Shown here in pieces: positions 57,915 through 64,000 of a DNA stretch of 64,000 nucleotides (position 1 is the stretch's first letter; the number at the start of each line of letters is the position of its first letter). Location of the stretch: contig NC_023750.2 of NCBI RefSeq assembly GCF_000499845.2, forward strand, positions 31,964,869-32,028,868. The letters are read 5' to 3'. The stretch is from Phaseolus vulgaris. Lineage: Eukaryota; Streptophyta; Magnoliopsida; Fabales; Fabaceae. The translations under genes were made by a program, and so were the position numbers. The notes beneath the pieces are model-generated. The model was not told the origin of the DNA, searched no databases, and saw only the letters and a program-made list of their open reading frames with translations.

Positions 57915-59043
57915 ATGTTGAACCAAGTGGTGTTCAATGTTTTGAAGAATCCAAATCCTTTGAAGGATGTTGAAGCCTCTGCTTTGCTTGGTGTTGCTGT
58001 GCTGGTTTAAGCTTTGTTCTGGGGTAGTTTAATGTTGTAATCCACCCTTAGATTAAATCTCAAGCAATTAGCATCTCAATCTTTATCAAAGTAAAATGTT
58101 TTTCAAACTAAGTTGAAACAACCGATTGTTTTGTCGAAACAACCGATTGTTTACACTTAGGTGTTTGGAGAAAGTTTGAAAACTGTTTTTGAATGGTGAA
58201 ATCTGTAAGTAACAAAACAACCGATTGATTCGAGGAAACAACCGATTGTTTGTTTTGAAACCATAACAGAAAAACTGTTTTCTTTGACTGAGCTTTAAAT
58301 GCTTTAACTGAATACGCTCCAGTCATTAAATGCTTTGACCAATCTATTTTGAATAAGATTTGATAACAAACTATATCCTTGAATATATTCTGAAAAACCG
58401 TTTTTAAGGATTAAGAATCTTGAGACAAAGTTTTTTAACTAAGAGTTTTTCAAAGAGTTCTGAGATTGCTTAAGAGTTGAGAGATTGATCAAGGTGCTGG
58501 AATAGGATTCTACTTGTATTGATTTCAGATATTCATCTGTAACAAGTGTAATCTTTGTAAACTGCAGAACAATTCGTTTGTATGTTTTGCTGAGATTGGT
58601 TGTTTGTTCTTGAGGTGTTCAAGATCAGCAATCTTAGTGTTGGCCAAGGAGAGCGTGTTTCTTGAGGTTTTCAAGGTCATTCTCTTGGTTGTGGTGTAAG
58701 TGATCAAGTGGTGATTGCTTAGTGGATATCCTCAGGGTTTCTGAGAAGACTGGATGTAGCTCTGGTTTGGAGTGAACCAGTATAAACAACTGTGTACAAT
58801 CTCTCTATCCCTAACTCTGTAATTTCAGTTTGTTTGTTGTTTGCTGGTATAAACAACCGATTGTTTCGAAGAAACAACCGATTGTTTTTTTTTTCTAGTA
58901 TTACAGTTTTTGCTTGCTGTTTTGGCTAACTGAATTGCTGAATCAATTGGTTTCTGAAATAAATTCATTCTAGCTTAGAAAATTTTGCGAAAACCCCTTT
59001 AAACAATTCACCCCCCTCTAGTTTAAAGCCATCTTTTCTAACA
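57915..59043 (+). mobile_element. solo copia LTR nested in RNase H
   Basis: 1129 bp, TGTTGAACCAAGTGGTGTTC to TTTTCTAACA, same family as the host element's own LTRs. Perfect duplication ACATA (57910-57914 and 59044-59048). RNase H coding resumes directly after. Confidence 0.95.
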
Positions 59044-59048
59044 ACATA

Positions 59049-59223
59049 TTGAGATAAGGCATCATTTCATCAGGGATCTTGTAAACAATGGGAACTGTGA
59101 AGTGAAGTTTGTGGAGACCAAACTGCAGTTAGCTGACATCTTCACAAAGCCTTTACCAAAAGAGAGGTTTTTCTTCTTAAGAAATGAGTTAGGTATCCTT
59201 GATCTTAATAATCTCTCCTAAAT
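59049..59223 (+). pseudogene. copia RNase H, C-terminal end
   Basis: Reads IEIRHHFIRDLVNNGNCEVK, then LQLADIFTKPLPKERFFFLR and ends LGILDLNNLS before a TAA at about 59219. This is the standard copia pol terminus. Confidence 0.9.
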
Positions 59224-59551
59224 CTGTTTTTTTATACATGCTAAAGTCTATCTGTGAAGACAAATAGGGGGAGAATTAATTGGTTCTTGTATATCTTTAT
59301 CTGATATTGTATAAATTGTTAAAAATCTCTGATATGAAAGTGTTTTCTGCTGTTGCTGATAGAAACAACCGATTGTTTCGTGTAAACAACCGATTGTTTA
59401 TCATGTTCTATGCTTTGAATGAGTAATAAACTAACTTGTTGCTGTAAGAAGCTTTGGACAGTATAAATGCTATTTTTTGCAGAAACTCCTTCAGATTCAA
59501 TCAGAACGAACACAAGCACCAGGGATTTGTCTTCATCAAATAGGAGGAGAT
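59224..59551 (+). other. 3' leader and polypurine tract of the SIRE-like copia
   Basis: Non-coding. It includes GAAGACAAATAGGGGGAGAA (about 59257) and a motif pair AAACAACCGATTGTTTCGTG/TAAACAACCGATTGTTTATC (about 59364-59402). It ends with the polypurine tract AAATAGGAGGAGATTG before the 3' LTR. Confidence 0.8.
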
Positions 59552-60680
59552 TGTTGAACCAAGTGGTGTTCAAGTTTTGAAGAATCCAAATCCTTTGAAG
59601 GATGTTGAAGCCTTGACTGTGCTTGGTGTTGCTGTGCTGGTTTAGTATAGTTCTGGGGTAGTTTGGATGTTGTAATCCACCCTTTGATTAAATCTAAAGC
59701 ATAAGCATCTCAATCTTTGTGAAAGTAAAATGTTTTCAAACTAAGTTAAAACAACCGATTGTTTATACTTAGGTGTTTTGAGAAAAAGATTGAAAACTGT
59801 TTTTAAAATGGTTAAACTGTTAAGTACCAAAACAACTGATTGATTCGATGAAACAACCGATTGTTTGTTTTGGGACCATAATAAAAAAACTGTTTTATCT
59901 TTGACTGAGCTTTAAATGATTTAACTACTTACGCTCCAGTCATTAAATGCTTTGACCAATCTTTTAATGCAATTTAAGAGTTTGTTAAGATTTGATAACA
60001 AACTATATCTTTGAATATATTCAGAAAAACAGATTTGACAATTAATCTTTGACAAGTTTTTGCTAAGAGTTTTTGAGTTTTTCAAAGAGCTGAGATTGCT
60101 AAGAGTTTGTGATTGATAAAAGTGTATGGAATAGGATTCTGCTTGTATTGATTTCAGATTATCTTCTGTAACAAGTGTAATCCTTGTACTCTGTTAAACA
60201 AGTTTCGTTTCTGCGTTTGCTGAGATTGGCTGTGTGTTCTTGAGGGGATCAAGATCAGCAATCTTAATGTTGGTGTGTTGGCCAAGAAGAGTGTGTGTCT
60301 TGAGGTGTTTAAGGTCATTCTCTTGGTTGTTGTGTAAGTGATCAAGGTGTGATTGCTTAGTGGATTTCCTCAGGGTTTCTGAGAAGACTGGATGTAGCTC
60401 TGGGTTTGGAGTGAACCAGTATAAACAACTGTGTACAATCTCTCTATCCCTATCTCTTTATATTCAGTTTTGTTATTTGATAACTGGTATAAACAACCGA
60501 TTGTTTCGGTAAAACAACCAATTGTTTTTCCAGTGTTGTGGTTTTGCTTTATGTTTTGAAAAACTGAATTCTTAATCAAGGTTTTATTGAAATATTTTCA
60601 TTCTAGGCTTAAAAGTTTACGAAAATCTTTCTTAAACAATTCACCCCCCCCCCTCTCGTTTAAGGCCATACATTCTAACA
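59552..60680 (+). repeat. 3' LTR of the SIRE-like copia
   Basis: 1129 bp, near-identical to the 5' LTR but missing one 22-bp motif unit near 59765. Its C run at about 60646-60657 is longer. Confidence 0.93.
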
Positions 60681-61793
60681 ATCGCAACTTGGACACCTTG
60701 AGCCAACTAAAGATGCTGACCCCGCCTCAGTTCTTTGTTGCCCGGATTTTGTTGGTAGACCTCTTTTACTAGAGGCACAATTGTCTTTGGAGACACCATG
60801 CCTTCTCAATTGTTTTAAATAGTTTGCAGACTCTAGATCTACAGGTGACATAATGGTTGCAAAACACAAACGAATTAAGCACCTCGTCATCATAATGAAT
60901 AAAACCGTGTACAAAAGAAGTTTATATACCAGTAAAATTCGTCCACCTCTTGGACGACTCGTACAACGCTACCAACTCCCGAGTAGGTAACTTATTCTAA
61001 AGTTGGTAGAGCACACACAAAAAATCTTTGTCCTAAAGAATCATCGAAGACCTCGTTAGGGAGACATATCTCATCGGGGATTGGGTCCAATGAAAAGGAA
61101 ATTTGGTTTTCCCTTCTGCGTCATAAAAAAAGGGTTGCCATCCGGCTCCACAAAAATTTTGAAGTATTTTTCTTTGAAGTGTTTATACGACGAAGTTTAA
61201 GGTGCAAAGCGAATACTCCCTGGTCGACTTGTCAAAGAGAGCCAACTCAATGGAGTACTGAGACGGGAGTTATAATAAAATAAAAAAGATTGAGGAGTGG
61301 GTTGTAGCTTAAAAATATCACAGAGGATTCTAAACGCTTGAAAAGTCGCCCAAGAATTGGGATGTAATTGGATCGGCGCAATGTTGAGAATCCGAAGGAC
61401 CCCCATCGTGAAATCATTAAACGGCAGGGTAATGTGTAAATAATTAAAAAAAGGTATTATATACTAAAAAGAAATAATGTGGAGCGTCTTCCCGACTGTG
61501 GCAAACATGATCGATGTGGTTGCAACTATCGACTACCACCGCATCCGAGGGAGAGTCGGGCTTTAAGATGGACACTTTATAAATAAAAACCCATATAAAG
61601 CATTTGGGCCCCTGAAGCAAGTAGCGACATCCAAGATGCGTGGATCGACCCACTCGTAGCTCGAACAGTTTGACGTAGGGTCGACCGCATGGTCCAAGCC
61701 ACTCACGTCTCCCGCACCGCCAGATGCGGTGCTGGTAGGTTCAGAAGACTCTATATTAAAAATAATATCGAAAAGATCGATAGCAGAAGACAT
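60681..61793 (-). pseudogene. Tat antisense ORF, N-terminal part (gypsy-type transposon domain)
   Basis: Minus strand: starts MSSAIDLFDIIFNIESSEP (61793; an upstream ATG at 61844 is also possible), then DSCNHIDHVCHSREDA. The conserved core is FNDFTMGVLRILNIAPIQLH with PNSWATFQAFRILCDIF. This P-x-Q-L-x-P-N-S-W pattern marks the 'putative gypsy type transposon' domain (PF04195-like) found in antisense extra ORFs of Tat/Retand elements. It continues with KEKYFKIFVEPDGNPFF and WTQSP in other frames, toward the copia insertion. Function unknown. Frame breaks are frequent. Confidence 0.75.
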
Positions 61794-61845
61794 TACTAAC
61801 CTTTTTGAAAAAAATGTGAAAGAAAGCTTGAAGACTCGGAGCAAA

Positions 61846-62194
61846 CTAAGTGAACTCTATTGCACAGTGATAAAGTGGTAAACCTCACTTCATTCAAATG
61901 TGGTTCTATTTATAGAAATCCAAATAGGAAGAGATTGGAGTGTAACCCACTCGACATCGTTAGATCAACACTCATCCAATGGCTCATGCCACTCAGCATC
62001 TAAAACGTCACTAATCCTCAATCGTTAGATCTCTCCGATTGAACAATGCTTACCTAACGACGGTTTTTTGAAAAAGCATGTGTCACATCTCTGACAAGCA
62101 TTAATTATGCCCCAACAAACACATCTCCCCTCGGGAAGTCCAATGGTTATTTTATGACTCTTCGAAAATTAATTTCTTCAAGCCTGGGTGCAAG
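61846..62194. other. Tat region between antisense ORF and 3' LTR
   Basis: Possible promoter/leader for the antisense ORF (minus-strand TATA-like CTATAAATAGAACCACATTT, about 61901-61920). No clear polypurine tract could be found before the LTR at 62195. Confidence 0.5.
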
Positions 62195-62703
62195 TGTACC
62201 GGTCGGTACCGAACGAGTCAGTCTCGGCGTAGGTGACCAACCTCCCGAGTCAAAGGATACCTCAAGACATGCAATAAATGACATATTACAATAACAGTTA
62301 ATGAGTCCTAATTCGTATCCTGAAATACGTGGAAAGTATCTCCAACAAATTAGTTACAAACTGATTAACTGAAAGATGGCACAACTATTCTTAAGATATT
62401 ATAACATACCTATATACCAATATATCTCCCTATTATTCAGGGATCGTGAGGCAAATCAACAAATAACTGAAATTCGACCCATCATAACAAGAGTCCATGA
62501 CCAATACTATAAATAAACTCTTTGCGGAGGTATAAGGTACGCTTTTATCAATTACCAACATACATTCTTTACACATACTTACTTGATCGTCAGAGTGTCT
62601 TTTTCAAGTCAATCCCGACCAAACATCAACATTTGTGAAAAAAAAACTCAGAGGAAATAATCAAAAGATCACCAACACATCAACAATTATACGACATGTC
62701 CCA
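62195..62703 (+). repeat. 3' LTR of the Tat element
   Basis: Begins TGTACCGGTCGGTACCGAAC. Contains CAATACTATAAATAAACTC (TATA box, about 62500-62520), absent from the 5' copy. Its end is taken near GTCCCA (62698-62703), uncertain by a few bases. Confidence 0.8.
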
Positions 62704-63820
62704 GATACTATCTAAGTACTCTTTACCTATTCCATAAATTAAAGTTTATCTATCTTACATAAACTAAAGTTTGTCTATCTTGATTTTTACCCATCAATTA
62801 GCGTAACAAATTCATCCATCAATTTAGCAACTTAAGTGTAACAAATCAAAACGCATTAACGACTTAAAAAGATGAAGCCAACAATACCTATTTTGATACT
62901 TCTAATACTAATCCACATCCTCGTAAGCCTATAATTTTGATTGTTACGTGATGATTTTCACAAAATTATATCAGCCACATAACTTGAAGAAGTACTTTCC
63001 CTTACAAAAGAAAGGATAATAAAAGGATTGAAAATTTTATTTTGACATCGAAAAAGTAAAGAAGATATAATTGATAACCTATTATAATAATATAGTAATA
63101 TTTTAAATTAAAAAATAAATTAAATATAATTAAAATATTAATTTATTTAATTGTTATAAGTGAATATTTTCACTATTTACAATGTCAATCTATCACCATC
63201 CTACCCTACCCTTAAATATCTTAATGTATAAGTCTCTTTTTAGTTGTAGAATCTAGAAATGTGGGGATAGCCTCAATTCCCAAGATCTATTTCTAGTACA
63301 ACATTCTAGTTCATGTAAGGTGTGTGACACGATTGGTAGGACCATGTTGTGGTTTGGTATGTGAAATGCAAGCCATATAAGACTTTCTACATAAAAATAA
63401 TACTTTTACATCCTTATAAAAAAAATACACTCATTTGAAAACTAACCTTTTATAATATAATAATATATATTAAATTTAAATTAAAAAAATAAATATAATT
63501 AAAATATTACTATTTTGAGTTGTGAAATAAATGTATTTACTATTTAATAATGATAAACTTTCACCATTTTTTTAATATCATAATGATAAAAACTCTCTGC
63601 AAATCATGACACATAAATACCTGCAAAATGGAACAATTCTCAAACTAAGGTTTCCTAGTGGATCTTTTTAGAATCGTCTTAGTATAATCAGAGCAATGAA
63701 TAAGTTGCTTTTAGTTGGGCGCTTATGAGCCATTTTTAGGGTTGGGTGCATAAAAAACTCTTGTCATTATTATTTTTAAATAATTAAATTCTTTATTTAA
63801 TTTATTTTTTCCTTAAATGT
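62704..63820. other. AT-rich intergenic DNA
   Basis: No gene. Two similar AT-rich stretches of about 100 bp (about 63080-63185 and 63452-63555) share ATAAATATAATTAAAATATT and TTTACTATTTA-like wording, as if duplicated. Confidence 0.5.
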
Positions 63821-64000
63821 TGTACCGATCAGGTAGTCGGAAGTGATGACGTGGTAGCAAGCGATAATATAGGCGTGTTGAGCGGAACACCTGGCTGACA
63901 GAAGGGAAGTACATCGGGAAGTCTGTGTAGTCGCCAATCGTTGAGTTGGCGTTCTCCGATCTATAGCATGTATAACCGGCGGTCACCAGGCTTGTGACAT
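63821..64000 (+). mobile_element. possible LTR start, cut by window edge
   Basis: TGTACCGATCAGGTAGTCGG opens an abrupt rise in GC content after AT-rich flank. It resembles the TGTACCGGTCGG start of the Tat 3' LTR, but the rest differs. Probably the 5' end of another gypsy LTR; only 180 bp are visible. Confidence 0.4.

Larger units (their letters stand above)
52693..60680 (+). mobile_element. SIRE-like Ty1/copia element with nested solo LTR
   Basis: LTRs 52693-53838 and 59552-60680 begin TGTTGAACCAAGTGG and end CATTCTAACA. Perfect target duplication ATCGC (52688-52692 and 60681-60685). Primer site, gag, protease, integrase, RT, RNase H and polypurine tract follow in copia order. RT wording (YVDDIIFGAT) and a coiled-coil gag with a second knuckle fit the SIRE/Maximus group, but I see no envelope-like ORF. 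A solo LTR of the same family sits in RNase H. At least four stops or frame changes make it defective. Confidence 0.93.
29409..62703 (+). mobile_element. Ty3/gypsy Tat-lineage retrotransposon, split by four insertions
   Basis: LTRs of about 0.45-0.5 kb lie at both ends (29409-29856 and 62195-62703), same orientation, sharing TGTAC at the start, CATGCAATAAATG, GGGATCGTGAGGCA, TAAGGTACGCTTTTATCAAT and ACTTGATCGTCAGAGTG. A tRNA-Lys-type primer site follows the 5' LTR. Pol order is gag, protease, RT, RNase H, second RNase H-like, integrase, then an 85-bp tandem array and an antisense ORF. This matches the Tat (Ogre/Retand-like) lineage. Removing the four insertions leaves about 10 kb. All genes have stops and frameshifts, and no target duplication is readable at the outer ends, so the insertion is old. 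Confidence 0.85.

Noticed and set aside
29409..62703. Outer target duplication of the Tat element
   Set aside because: Bases outside the two LTRs (AAAAT versus GATAC or TGTCC, depending on the end chosen) do not match; age or boundary error leaves it unsupported.

Overview
This is plant nuclear DNA: very AT-rich, intron-containing and packed with LTR retrotransposons. The element types fit a dicot, and the combination of families looks like a legume of the bean/cowpea group. The species is an inference; nothing in the window proves it. Only one ordinary host gene is evident, a two-finger C2H2 (U1/matrin-type) RNA-binding-like protein on the + strand (ATG at 22380, stop at 27120). Almost everything else is transposable element.

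Layout. 1-13 kb: AT-rich DNA with several tandem repeats, decayed minus-strand Ty1/copia remnants (2.8-3.7 and 8.1-8.4 kb), GC-richer LTR fragments (6.0-7.2, 8.7 and 11.9-12.6 kb), the tail of a Ty3/gypsy Tat-type element (10.0-10.8 kb) and a solo LTR (10871-11930). 13159-21974: an 8.8-kb PIF/Harbinger DNA transposon with TAA target-site duplications. It carries a broken DDE transposase, a broken Myb-like ORF1, and two further decayed transposon-type genes (a 'putative plant transposon protein' and a GRF zinc-finger gene). It also holds an AT-rich tandem array and a dense cluster of a 12-bp palindrome. Its right end lies only about 0.4 kb upstream of the zinc-finger ATG. 27.1-29.4 kb: 3' flank and intergenic DNA.

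29409-62703: one old Tat-lineage gypsy element, about 10 kb of its own sequence spread over 33 kb by four insertions, two of which contain a further insertion. (i) A solo copia LTR, 32595-33631. (ii) A gag-only non-autonomous copia, 35070-42072, with an inverted solo LTR inside its 5' LTR. (iii) A CRM-type chromovirus on the minus strand, 43436-50747. (iv) A SIRE-like copia, 52693-60680, with a solo LTR of its own family in the RNase H region. Every layer is supported by target-site duplications that can be read at both ends, and the Tat reading frames resume across each insertion. The Tat element keeps gag, protease, RT, RNase H and integrase remnants, an 85-bp tandem array and an antisense extra ORF. 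62.7-64 kb: AT-rich flank, then what looks like the start of another LTR at 63821.

The copia elements share a 5' leader, gag start and polypurine tract, so the gag-only element could have been mobilised by the pol-bearing one. Their LTRs, interior and even gag coding sequence carry a recurrent 16-bp near-palindrome in pairs about 22 bp apart. That motif, the palindrome cluster in the Harbinger element and the composite gene content of the Harbinger element are the most unusual signals here. All mobile-element genes seen are broken.
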